A stretch of DNA of 7,096 nucleotides from positions 1 to 7,096 of the forward strand of contig WTGR01000442.1 in assembly GCA_011523485.1 (NCBI GenBank). Direction: 5' to 3'. Shown here piece by piece: positions 1-6,566 of the stretch (positions within the stretch are counted from its first letter, which is position 1; each line of letters begins with the position of its first letter). Both the position numbers and the translations under genes were made by a program. The notes beneath the pieces are model-generated. The model was not told the origin of the DNA and made no database searches. It worked only from the letters and a program-made list of their open reading frames with translations. The DNA comes from Acidobacteriota bacterium. Its GTDB lineage: Bacteria; Acidobacteriota; Vicinamibacteria; Vicinamibacterales; UBA8438.

Positions 1-509
1 CCTGGATCGGCGGCAAGGACTGGGAGGCCGGCGCCTACAGCCCCCGGACCAACCGCATGTACATGCCGCTGCGCAACGCCTGTGCGCGCATGATGGCCAC
101 CCGCGACGGCGGCATGGACCTCTACGCGCTCGCGGTGCGCACCGAGTTCGCCCCCGGCTTCGATCAGCTCGGCACGGTGCAGGCGATCTCGGCCGAGACC
201 GGCGCCACCGAATGGATCCACTCGCAACGGACCGCCACCATGTCCCTCGTCGCGACCGGCGGCGGACTCGTCTTCGGCGGCGACGTCAACGGCCGCTTCC
301 GCGCCTTCGACGACGAGACCGGCGCGGTGCTCTGGGAGATCAACCTCGGCTCGGCGGTCACCGGCTTCCCCATCACCTACGCGGTCGACGGGCGGCAGTA
401 CGTGGCGGTGAGCACGGGGACGGCCGGCACCGCGTCGGGGTTCATCCGGCTGACGCCGGAGATCACGCCGAGCGCCGGGAACAACCTGTTCGTGTTCGCG
501 TTGCCGTAA
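1..509 (+). CDS. PQQ-dependent alcohol dehydrogenase (methanol/ethanol family), C-terminal part
   Basis: This is the 3' end of a quinoprotein alcohol dehydrogenase. These are periplasmic enzymes that oxidise alcohols using pyrroloquinoline quinone and pass electrons to a cytochrome c. The reading frame is open from base 3, beginning WIGGKDWEAGAYSP, so the true start lies upstream of the window; the Met at base 57 is internal. About 168 residues are visible. They contain the family's conserved late motifs GGKDW, GAYSPRTN and MYMPLRN, then two PQQ-propeller blades with the typical A-x-D-x-x-TG-x-x-x-W pattern (AISAETGATEWIH and AFDDETGAVLWEI), the block GGLVFGGDVNGRFRAFD, and the stretch GFPITYAVDGRQYVAV. 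The protein ends NNLFVFALP with no CxxCH, so there is no fused C-terminal haem domain and an external cytochrome is expected. Substrate (methanol, ethanol or other) and metal (calcium or lanthanide) cannot be told, because the active-site region is not in the window. It converges on the minus-strand gene array. Confidence 0.9.
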   Translation, partial: WIGGKDWEAGAYSPRTNRMYMPLRNACARMMATRDGGMDLYALAVRTEFAPGFDQLGTVQAISAETGATEWIHSQRTATMSLVATGGGLVFGGDVNGRFRAFDDETGAVLWEINLGSAVTGFPITYAVDGRQYVAVSTGTAGTASGFIRLTPEITPSAGNNLFVFALP

Positions 510-527
510 CCAAGGGGTTTCCGAGAA

Positions 528-565
528 TGTCCACCTCGTGCCGCACTTGGTCGCGGGGGTGGACA
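528..565. terminator. Inverted repeat between convergent genes, possible bidirectional terminator
   Basis: An inverted repeat TGTCCACC (528-535) / GGTGGACA (558-565) is perfect over 8 bp. It extends inward by one G-T wobble and one C-G pair to a 10-bp stem with an 18-nt loop. It starts 18 bases after the stop of the plus-strand dehydrogenase and lies 7 bases beyond the last stop codon of the minus-strand array, which is where a shared terminator would sit. Neither side is followed by a T-run, so intrinsic termination is only a positional inference. It could instead be a protein-binding palindrome. Confidence 0.35.
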
Positions 566-572
566 GCGTCGA

Positions 573-1115
573 CTATCCGGCCCGGTCGGCGAGTCGGGTC
601 AGGACCCGCGCGAATCCGACCTTGACGTTGTGGCACCTGGGCTGAAATCGATGGATCCGCCACGCCCGACGTCCGGGAATCCGGCCCGCGCGGATCTCGT
701 GGAACCCGGTCGGGTAGACCCACTCGGACTCCGGCAGTCCTGCTTGCCGACTGAGCCAGTTGCAGTACATCGCGGCTTCGTACCCGGTCATCATGGTTCG
801 GGGGCCGTCGTCATCCGGGCTCAAGCGTTGGAGAGCCTCGGCGATCTGGCCAGGGTTGTCGAGCCGGGTATGCTGCGCCTTCACCTCGGGATTCGCGTCG
901 AGAAACTGCTGAAACTGCGCCACCGTCACTTCCGTGGTCGCAATCGCGAACGACCGGGGAATCCGGACTCGGTGCCTCGCCTCGTCCGGCGTCCGCCCCG
1001 CCTCGTCACCAGAACCATGACCAGCCGAAACGCTCCCTGAACCCAAGCCCGAAGGTGGGCCCGCTGCAGATTGTCGAGCTTCATCGTGCGAGTGGCCGGG
1101 ACCGGCGGACGTCAA
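573..1115 (-). pseudogene. Degraded SUMF1 / formylglycine-generating-enzyme-like domain protein
   Basis: The 180-residue frame holds the first half of a SUMF1 (FGE-sulfatase) domain. The match runs from DEARHRVRIPR (about residue 44) through SFAIATTEVTVAQFQQFL, then MMTGYEAAMYCNWLSRQAGL to EWVYP (about residue 135). The family then expects a Y-R-L-P-T-E-A-E-W-E-Y block, an F-G-L-x-D-M-x-G-N-x-W-E-W block and a terminal GFRxAR. Here only some 45 unrelated residues follow. The end, VGFARVLTRL, resembles the family's closing GFRVARTL, as if most of the C-terminal lobe had been deleted. In the better-known relatives (SUMF1 domains fused to Ser/Thr kinases or in regulatory proteins) a long N-terminal part precedes this segment; here the first ~40 residues are Gly/Ser/His-rich and unrecognisable. 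The only available start is a TTG whose last two bases overlap the ParA TGA stop (TTGA), so translation would have to be coupled. Best read as a truncated remnant. A shortened but expressed protein is possible. Confidence 0.65.
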
Positions 1116-2098
1116 CAGCCGCTGTCGAGACGCACGAGCAATTCTCGTGCGAGGTCATGGAAGTCCACGTAGCACTCACGGACCGCCCGTTGATGCGCGC
1201 CGATGGCGCCGTGGGCCGGCTTCAGCAGAAACATGGGACGGTTCGCCTCCTGCGCCATGGGCACGAGCGAACGATAGTCCTTCAGGTGCGCCAGGCAGTT
1301 CGGATCCTGCTCCGTCGGCGCGGACGGTAGACTGTCCTGCGTCACTGCCTCAGCGTACTCCGAGGGGATCTTGTCAATCCATCGGCCATACGCCTGCACG
1401 GGACTGGAGAGCCGGATGGAATGCCGAATGATGACGTAGCCGAGCGGTTTCATGTCGCCCGAAGGCAGATCAATCTCCAACTCCTGCGGTTTCCTTACGG
1501 CACGCTCGCGCCAGGCGCGACGCCAGTCCCTCAGGGTCGGTCCGACGTTTCTCAGTCCCTGCAAGGAGAACAGGTCGGGAACCAACGGGATGACCACGTA
1601 ATCGCTGGCGACCAGGGCGGCCCGGTTGATCGCGCCGAGATTCGGGCCGACGTCCAACAGCGCCAGATCCGCTCCGAATCGCCTTCCGGCCCGTGCGATC
1701 AGCCGCGCGAAAGCCGTAGTGACGCGAAACGCCCGCTTGTCCCCGTCCAGGCACTTCGGCCATTGCGTGGAAAGCTCGTCCTCCCGCCTGGAGAGGGCGA
1801 GGTCGCCCATCAACAAGCCGATCCTCTCGCCGATTTTCTCGATCTGCGGGGACTCGACGATATCCCCCGTGCCCTCGAACAGGGGAGCGACTCCCTCGTC
1901 GATCGTGCCCTGATTTCCATCTCTCCATAGACGCTCCAACCCGGTCTCGTCGAGAAACATGCCGGTCAGGTTGGCCTGCGGGTCCAGGTCCGCGGCGACG
2001 ACACGCCGGCCCAACTCCCGCAGCATCCAGGCCAGGTGATAGACGAGCGACGTCTGGCCCACTCCTCCCTTGTTGTTGAAGAAGGCGACGGTCGTCAT
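1112..2098 (-). CDS. ParA/Soj-family P-loop ATPase with altered Walker A lysine
   Basis: This 328-residue protein of the ParA/MinD group is full length. These ATPases dimerise on ATP, bind DNA or membrane non-specifically, and position cargo such as plasmids, chromosomes or protein complexes, or act as regulators. Visible features are a beta strand TTVAFFNN, the deviant Walker A KGGVGQTS (residues 10-17), Walker A' DLDPQANLT (37-45), Walker B LALLDVGPNLG (145-155) followed by INRAALVASDYVVIPL, and the helix LFSLQGLRNVGPTLRDW (176-192). The C-terminal half carries GYVIIRHSIRL, HLKDYRSLVPMAQEA and GAIGAHQRAVRECY. The signature Lys10 is kept, but the canonical P-loop Lys15 is Gln (codon CAG instead of AAG), which in other ParA proteins cripples ATP binding or hydrolysis. 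The start ATG overlaps the stop of the upstream AlbA_2 gene (ATGA), implying translational coupling. No ParB-like gene or parS-like repeat is visible, so a classic partition role is doubtful and no symbol is given. Confidence 0.9.
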   Translation of the reverse strand: MTTVAFFNNKGGVGQTSLVYHLAWMLRELGRRVVAADLDPQANLTGMFLDETGLERLWRDGNQGTIDEGVAPLFEGTGDIVESPQIEKIGERIGLLMGDLALSRREDELSTQWPKCLDGDKRAFRVTTAFARLIARAGRRFGADLALLDVGPNLGAINRAALVASDYVVIPLVPDLFSLQGLRNVGPTLRDWRRAWRERAVRKPQELEIDLPSGDMKPLGYVIIRHSIRLSSPVQAYGRWIDKIPSEYAEAVTQDSLPSAPTEQDPNCLAHLKDYRSLVPMAQEANRPMFLLKPAHGAIGAHQRAVRECYVDFHDLARELLVRLDSGC

Positions 2099-3282
2099 GG
2101 CCGTCTCCGAACGGTGACGAGCACGAAGGCCTCCTGCACGTCGAACTCGGGCGGTGGATTGCCGTTCTCCGCCAACGTCCTGCGCGCCGTCTCGATGCCG
2201 ATTCCGAAGCGCTGCATGAAGCCCATGTTCTTCATGGCTTCCGCGATCGTGGGGTTGCGGTAGGAGGTCGCTCCCCGTCCGAAGTTGTCGCGACCGACTT
2301 CCCCGAACGTGGAACCGGGGCTCAGGATTTCAACCCGGTCGGCAAGCCAGGAGATCCGGACGGGAGTATGGGAATTCTCGTAGTTCCGGTGAATCGCCGC
2401 GTTCCGAAGGAGCTCACGGAGGGCCTCGTAGGGATAGCTTCGCGCCTCGACGTGCCGTTCTCCGCGCGTGTCGAGAGCGTGAGCGATATTCAATCGCAGC
2501 ACGCGGTCCGCTTCACGTAACTGCTCCGGCAGCGGGCCGGAAAGCTCGGCATGATCGAGAATGTCGTCCGTCACCTCGGTTCCCGCGTAGCGAACGAACT
2601 GCAGATACGCCCCGGGAAACCAGTACCGCGGATCCCTACCCAGCACGAGGATCGCCGTGACCGTCGGCTCGTCGTTCGGCGCCACGAGACGCAGCGCTCT
2701 CAGTTGCTCCCCCCGTTCACGACGGTTCTCCGCCAGCACTTCCGGGGAAACCGCGCTGGGCAGATAGTCGTTCTCGAACGCGCGCAGGTCCATGTCGGCC
2801 TCTACGGTGGCCCCGGCAACGCCGTGCATGTCGTATGGAACGTTGCCCCAGCGACGTTTCTCGGTGAGGCGGCGTTCCTCCTCGGCGGTGGCCTGCCCCC
2901 TTCGGGGACCTGTGCGAATCCAGCAACGGCCGTCCACCTTCAGCGGCGGGTTGTCCGATGGCTCCACCTGGACCACGGCCACGTCGCAGTCGCGCAGTCG
3001 TCTCCTGGAGACCTCCATGACGGGGAACGGCAGGATCTTCCCGTCGGTCCGCAATCCGCCCAGCGTCTGCAGCAAGCGATCGTCGATGGTCGAACCGGCA
3101 CAGCGTCCGTCGTCCTGCAGTCCGATGAAGAGCAGCCCGGGTTCTCCGTTTCCAGGGAGGTCGTTGGCGAACGCACAGATCGCCTCCCGGAACTTGTCGA
3201 GGTCGGTTGTGGAGGCGGTGAATTCCACGCGGTCGCTCTCGCCGTCCTCGATGCGGTCGATCAGTTCTGCGTCGCCCAGCAT
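2095..3282 (-). CDS. AlbA_2 (Schlafen-type) domain + GHKL ATPase-like protein, RecG-regulator family
   Basis: This 395-residue protein belongs to the family often labelled 'putative DNA-binding/ATP-binding protein' or misnamed RecG-like helicase. The N-terminal AlbA_2 domain (about 13-130) shows GES-x-x-VEF (14-21), AICAFAN (34-40), the glycine-rich GLLFIGLQDDG (49-59), and NPPLKVDGRCWIRTG (121-135) leading into a charged helix with EEERRL. After a linker and middle region (150-285), a GHKL-type ATP-binding domain follows: N-box ALRELLRNAAIHRNY (287-301), the strand and G1-like loop DRVEILSPG (325 to 333), and RNPTIAEAMKNMGFMQRFGIGI (352-373). It has no helicase motifs. Known relatives bind nucleic acid, and some Schlafen-like members act on RNA or in stress and phage responses; the role here is unknown. 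The ATG at 3282 is the only good start: an in-frame TGA lies 33 bases upstream. A GGAGG sits only one base before the ATG, unusually close for a ribosome binding site. Its stop overlaps the ParA start by four bases, so the pair is an operon. Confidence 0.88.
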   Translation of the reverse strand: MLGDAELIDRIEDGESDRVEFTASTTDLDKFREAICAFANDLPGNGEPGLLFIGLQDDGRCAGSTIDDRLLQTLGGLRTDGKILPFPVMEVSRRRLRDCDVAVVQVEPSDNPPLKVDGRCWIRTGPRRGQATAEEERRLTEKRRWGNVPYDMHGVAGATVEADMDLRAFENDYLPSAVSPEVLAENRRERGEQLRALRLVAPNDEPTVTAILVLGRDPRYWFPGAYLQFVRYAGTEVTDDILDHAELSGPLPEQLREADRVLRLNIAHALDTRGERHVEARSYPYEALRELLRNAAIHRNYENSHTPVRISWLADRVEILSPGSTFGEVGRDNFGRGATSYRNPTIAEAMKNMGFMQRFGIGIETARRTLAENGNPPPEFDVQEAFVLVTVRRRP

Positions 3283-3325
3283 TCCTCCATTGCCCCCGAT
3301 GCCGATGCCGCGTCAATCCTCTTCG

Positions 3326-3351
3326 ATTATGACGTGGACCGCGTGCGGCAA
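3326..3351 (-). promoter_or_regulatory. Candidate promoter for the AlbA_2-ParA pair
   Basis: In the 83-base gap upstream of the AlbA_2 gene, the minus strand has a -10-like CATAAT (3331-3326, five of six matches to TATAAT) inside an AT-rich patch that stands out in this GC-rich window. A TTGCCG (3351-3346) lies upstream, but with only 14 bases between, shorter than the usual 16-18, so the -35 element is doubtful. Initiation would fall near 3319, giving a leader of about 37 bases. If real, the two-gene module has its own transcription start, separate from the DUF1801 and permease genes. Confidence 0.25.
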
Positions 3352-3365
3352 AGGTACTGTGCGCG

Positions 3366-3788
3366 TCACCAGCCGTACTGCCCCTTCGACACCCGCTCGA
3401 AGGACTCCCGGACGAGTTCCCGCAGCACATCCATGTCGACGTCTTCCAGCTTCTTGATGTAGAGGCAGGACTTCCCCGTCGTGTAGCGGCCGAGCCGCTT
3501 CATCAGCGCCTCGTGCCGCTGGAAGCCGGTCATGATGTAGACGGTCAGACTCTGCTTGCGCGGCGAGACGCCGGTCGCCATCCAGTCGCCCTCGCGGCCG
3601 GTCGGGTACTTGTAGTGGTAGCTGCCGAAGCCGATGATGCTGTCGCCCCACATCGCGGGCGGCTCGCCGGTAGCCGTGGCCATCAGGTCGACGACGGCGC
3701 GGCAATCCTCCCGGCGTTTCGCGTTCTCGATGCCGTCGAGAAAGGCCTCGACGTCCGCGTCGTTCTGCTTCGTCTTCAGCTCGGCCAT
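3366..3788 (-). CDS. DUF1801 domain protein (YdhG-like)
   Basis: This complete 140-residue cytoplasmic protein is of the DUF1801 family, small alpha/beta proteins with a CyaY/YjbR-like fold and no settled function. Visible family marks are the N-terminal helices ADVEAFLDGI and RREDCRAVVDLMA, then EPPAMWGDSIIGFGSYHYKY (42-61, the signature region around W-G-x-x-I-I-G-F-G), the strand LTVYIMTGF (81-89), and CLYIKKLEDVDMDVLRELV (108-126). Length is normal and all key blocks are present. The ATG at 3788 follows GGGGAGG with a single base between, and a second AGGAG lies 11 bases upstream; there is no better start. It is on the same strand as its neighbours, 81 bases after the permease stop and 83 before the AlbA_2 gene, so it may be a separate unit. 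Nothing links it functionally to the ParA module. Confidence 0.9.
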   Translation of the reverse strand: MAELKTKQNDADVEAFLDGIENAKRREDCRAVVDLMATATGEPPAMWGDSIIGFGSYHYKYPTGREGDWMATGVSPRKQSLTVYIMTGFQRHEALMKRLGRYTTGKSCLYIKKLEDVDMDVLRELVRESFERVSKGQYGW

Positions 3789-3869
3789 GCCTCCCCTGTC
3801 TCCTGAACTGGACCAGCGTTCCCGTCGTCGAGAACGGGGCCGGACCGCGCCGAACTTTCCACGACGGCG

Positions 3870-6359
3870 CTATTCCGCGCGCAGCGCCGTCATCGGTTCC
3901 GTCGCCGCCGCCCGCCGGGCAGGCAACAAGGCGCCGGCTACTGTCGCCGACAACAGCAGGACGGCGGCGGCTGCGAACGTCGTCGGATCCGTCGGCGCAG
4001 TCTCGTACAACAGGGGCGCCAGCAACCGGGTCAGCGCGACGGCGCCCAACAGCCCGAGTACGGTCCCCGCGACCGACTGCAGCACGGAGCGCCCGAGGAC
4101 GTGTCGGATCACCGCGCCGCGGGTAGCGCCGAGCGCGACGCGCACACCGATCTCCCGCGTCCGCGCGCTCGTCTCGTACGCCACCACAGCATACAGACCA
4201 GCGCCGGCAAGGAGCACCGCGAGAACGGCGAACGCCACAAGCAGCGTCGTGTAGAAGCGCGGCTCGGCGAGCGCGGCGCCTACCACGTCGTCCATGACGT
4301 GCACGGTGACCGGCAACTCCGGGTCGAGCTGCCAGACCCGCTGCTTGATCGGCCCGACCGGATCCGCGCCCGAGACCGTGCGTACGAGCACGAACCGCGG
4401 CCGTCCCTGGATGTCCGCCTCACTCGACCAGGGAAGGTAGATCTCGTACGGGTCCGGCCGGTCGAGATCGAAGCCGTTGACATATACGCTGCCGGCCACG
4501 CCGACCACGGTGAGCCAGTCGCCGTCGTTCAGCGCAGGCACCCCCCGCATCCCGGGCATGCGAAAGCGTTTCCCGACCGCGGCGCCGGACGGCCAGAGGC
4601 GGTCGGCCAGGTCCCGACCCACCACGGCGACATCCCGTCCGGCGCCATCCTCGTCGAACCCGCGCCCCTGGAGGATCGGGATACCGGCGGCCGGGAAATA
4701 GCGGCCGGAAACGTAGTTGGGGGTCACCACGGCCCGGTCGATACCGGTTCCGTCCGCGTCCAGCTCACCGAACGAGAACCGGCCGGGCAGGAAGGGCACC
4801 TGCTCGGCGGGAGCGGCAAGCGCCACGCCCGGCGTCGCGGCGACGAGATCGGCCAGTTGGCTGAGGAAGGCGGAGCGCGCCTCTTCCCTCTCGTACCGTG
4901 CGCCTGACAATCGAGGCTCGACCGCGAGGGCGTGTTCGGCGGTCCACCCGATATCGACCGCGAACAGGGTCCAGAGCGAGCGTCCCATCAGCAGCGCTCC
5001 GATCAGCAGGACCACCGCCAGCGCGCTCTGGACGGCGATCAGACCGCCCCGCATACGGCCGTGGCCGGCGGCGGCGTCCGGCCCCCGCCCCTGGAGGGGC
5101 TGGACGAGATCGCGACCGATCGTACGCAGCGCAAGCGGAAGCGTTGCCGCCGCACCCGCCAGCAGCGCACTCAGCGCCGCCCAGCTCGCCACACGTCCGT
5201 CCACGTCAATCGGGTTGAGCAGCCGCCGGCCGAGCTCCGGCGGCACGGCGGCGGCGACCAGGCCGACCAGCCAGCCCGCAAACGCCAGACCCGCCAGTCC
5301 GGCCAGGGCCGAGATCACCACCGATTCCGTCAGCAACTGCCGGCCCAGCCGCAGTCGGCCGGCCCCCGCGGCGGCGCGGATCGCGAACTCCCGCGTGCGT
5401 GACAACGCCTGCGAAAGAAACAGGTTCGCCGCGTTGGCGCTCGCGATCAACAGGACGCACGCGACCGCCCCGAGCAACAGGAACAGCGCGCTCCGCCGCC
5501 CCTGCACCCATCCGAAGCCCGCATCGATGCCGAGTCCGGCGAATTGGTTCAGCGACCTCAGCCGCGTCGTGAACCCGTTCGCGGCCCACTCCGTGTTCCA
5601 CTGCGGGGCCAGCGCCGCCACGCGGTCGTCGGCCTGATCGAACGACACGTCCCGCCCGAGACGCGCCAGGACCGAGACGTTGCGGCGGCGCCAATCGGCC
5701 GACGCGCTTCGCCGACGCTCGTCGAGCGGCTCCCAGAAGGCGGTGTCCGCATCGGGAAACCGGAACGACGCGGGCATGACCCCGACGACGGTGAGGGCAT
5801 CATCCGCAAAGCGCAGCGTGCGGCCGAGGATATCCGGCCGGCCGCCGAAACGGGTCTGCCAGGTCGCGTGGCTGATGATCCCGAGCGCGCCCGCGGCATC
5901 GTCCGGAGCGAACACCCTCCCGCGCTCGGGAGCAACGCCCAACAGCGGCAACAGGCCGGGCGATACCTCGGCACCCTGCATCGTTTCGGGCTCGCCGCCG
6001 CCGGTAAAGACCCGCTCCACGCGGTCGTACGGCTCGACACCGTCGAACAGCGTCTTCTCGTTGCGCCAGCTCTCCACCATCGCCGCCGGCTGCCAGGGTC
6101 CGCCGCCGGTCAGTCCCCACCGGTAGAGTTCCACCAGCCGCCGCGATTCCGCGAACGGCACCGCGTTCAGCACCAGGCTGTCGACGATGGCGAAGACCGC
6201 CGCGGTCACGCCGACGCCCAGCCCCAGGACGAGCACCACCGCGACAGTGAACCGGGGCGCCCGGCGCAGGACGCGCGCGCCGTAGCGCAGATCCTGCCAC
6301 GCCGCTTCCAGCCAGGACAGGCTGTCCGCCGAGGCCGCGCTTCCTTGCTCGTCGATCAA
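3870..6359 (-). CDS. ADOP / MacB-type ABC transporter permease, duplicated FtsX architecture
   Basis: This inner-membrane permease of about 829 residues belongs to the acidobacterial duplicated orphan permease class. Each half is a MacB-like periplasmic core domain followed by an FtsX domain. Numbering from the TTG at 6359: pre-helix WLEAAWQDLRYGARVLRRAP, TM1 (about 38-63), periplasmic domain 1 (65-285), and an FtsX block with TMs near 291-312, 344-372 and 392-411, carrying the coupling helix TREFAIRAAAGAGRLRLGRQ. The second half has TM 441-460, periplasmic domain 2 (470-695), and TMs near 701-725, 760-785 and 795-812, with TREIGVRVALGATRGAVIRH. It ends PARRAAATEPMTALRAE, typical of the family. 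No ATPase gene is adjacent, as usual for 'orphan' members. Family roles are export or lipoprotein/peptide handling; the substrate is unknown. The start is uncertain. An in-frame ATG at 6470 would add 37 Cys/Arg-rich residues with no family resemblance, overlapping in another frame what looks like a MazF tail. The usual N-terminal prefix domain is absent. TTG 6359 gives a normal length. Confidence 0.9.
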   Translation of the reverse strand: MIDEQGSAASADSLSWLEAAWQDLRYGARVLRRAPRFTVAVVLVLGLGVGVTAAVFAIVDSLVLNAVPFAESRRLVELYRWGLTGGGPWQPAAMVESWRNEKTLFDGVEPYDRVERVFTGGGEPETMQGAEVSPGLLPLLGVAPERGRVFAPDDAAGALGIISHATWQTRFGGRPDILGRTLRFADDALTVVGVMPASFRFPDADTAFWEPLDERRRSASADWRRRNVSVLARLGRDVSFDQADDRVAALAPQWNTEWAANGFTTRLRSLNQFAGLGIDAGFGWVQGRRSALFLLLGAVACVLLIASANAANLFLSQALSRTREFAIRAAAGAGRLRLGRQLLTESVVISALAGLAGLAFAGWLVGLVAAAVPPELGRRLLNPIDVDGRVASWAALSALLAGAAATLPLALRTIGRDLVQPLQGRGPDAAAGHGRMRGGLIAVQSALAVVLLIGALLMGRSLWTLFAVDIGWTAEHALAVEPRLSGARYEREEARSAFLSQLADLVAATPGVALAAPAEQVPFLPGRFSFGELDADGTGIDRAVVTPNYVSGRYFPAAGIPILQGRGFDEDGAGRDVAVVGRDLADRLWPSGAAVGKRFRMPGMRGVPALNDGDWLTVVGVAGSVYVNGFDLDRPDPYEIYLPWSSEADIQGRPRFVLVRTVSGADPVGPIKQRVWQLDPELPVTVHVMDDVVGAALAEPRFYTTLLVAFAVLAVLLAGAGLYAVVAYETSARTREIGVRVALGATRGAVIRHVLGRSVLQSVAGTVLGLLGAVALTRLLAPLLYETAPTDPTTFAAAAVLLLSATVAGALLPARRAAATEPMTALRAE

Positions 6360-6466
6360 TCCGACAGCCCCATGCAGAATGCCAGTGCCCGGTTGAGACG
6401 CCGGACGTCCCGAGCATCCAGCCGTCCGAGCCGGGCGCCGATCCGCTCGACAAGGGCACGAAAGGC
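6356..6466 (-). pseudogene. Probable C-terminal remnant of a MazF/PemK-type toxin gene
   Basis: One base off the permease frame, 36 sense codons read LVERIGARLGRLDARDV, then RRLNRALAFCMGLSD and a TGA stop. This resembles the last helix of MazF/PemK endoribonuclease toxins, whose proteins commonly end R-I-x-x-x-L-G-x-L-x-x-x-x-x-x-x-x-x-x-A-L-x-x-x-L-G-L. Nothing upstream in this frame looks like the MazF barrel (no GxRPVLVV or GL-x-x-xS blocks), so only the tail is left and the toxin would be inactive. The TGA overlaps the TTG taken here as the permease start (TTGA). The match is by eye over a short, Leu/Arg-rich stretch; it could be chance in a GC-rich frame. Confidence 0.4.
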
Positions 6467-6475
6467 GCATGCGGA

Positions 6476-6487
6476 GGACCGCGGTCC
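6476..6487. repeat. Perfect 12-bp palindrome GGACCGCGGTCC
   Basis: GGACCGCGGTCC reads identically on both strands, and its core ACCGCGGT recurs at 6506-6513. It lies in the gap between the receptor and the permease, about 10 bases beyond where the MazF-like reading frame loses resemblance. It could be an operator-type binding site or part of a recombination scar. In such GC-rich sequence a chance palindrome of this size is not excluded. Confidence 0.4.
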
Positions 6488-6524
6488 CCGCCGGACGGGC
6501 CGGGAACCGCGGTCTCGGAGGGAA

Positions 6525-6561
6525 GGGGGCGGCTCCTCTCGCGGGCGGAGGCCGCGCCCCC
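6525..6561 (-). terminator. GC-rich hairpin downstream of the TonB-dependent receptor
   Basis: Bases 6525-6530 (GGGGGC) pair with 6556-6561 (GCCCCC). Inside that, 6531-6536 (GGCTCC) pairs with 6547-6553 (GGAGGCC) with a one-base bulge and a small internal asymmetry. The structure begins 5 bases after the receptor's TAG stop in the direction of transcription, the usual place for a terminator. No T-run follows on the minus strand (it reads TTCCCTCC), so it may act with Rho or only as an mRNA 3'-end stabiliser. Confidence 0.4.
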
Positions 6562-6566
6562 GAGAG

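Noticed and set aside
1112..2098. Plasmid partition locus (parA with parB/parS) or replication origin
   Set aside because: No ParB-like gene, no iterated short repeats and no initiator gene are visible around the ParA gene, so a partition or origin call is not supported.
2095..3282. RecG helicase
   Set aside because: Only the RecG-like C-terminal GHKL/ATP-binding motifs and an AlbA_2 domain are present; there are no helicase motifs or wedge domain.
2551..3462. A 303-codon plus-strand open frame opposite the AlbA_2 gene
   Set aside because: It is antisense to a well-supported gene with clear domains, has no recognisable motif and a composition typical of GC-rich mirror frames.
3821..3838. 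CCCGT/ACGGG hairpin after the permease stop as a terminator
   Set aside because: The stem is only 5 bp with an 8-base loop and no T-run, within what chance allows at this GC content.
4717..5637. A 306-codon plus-strand open frame opposite the permease
   Set aside because: Ser/Arg/Ala-rich low-complexity translation, antisense to transmembrane segments of the permease; a shadow frame.
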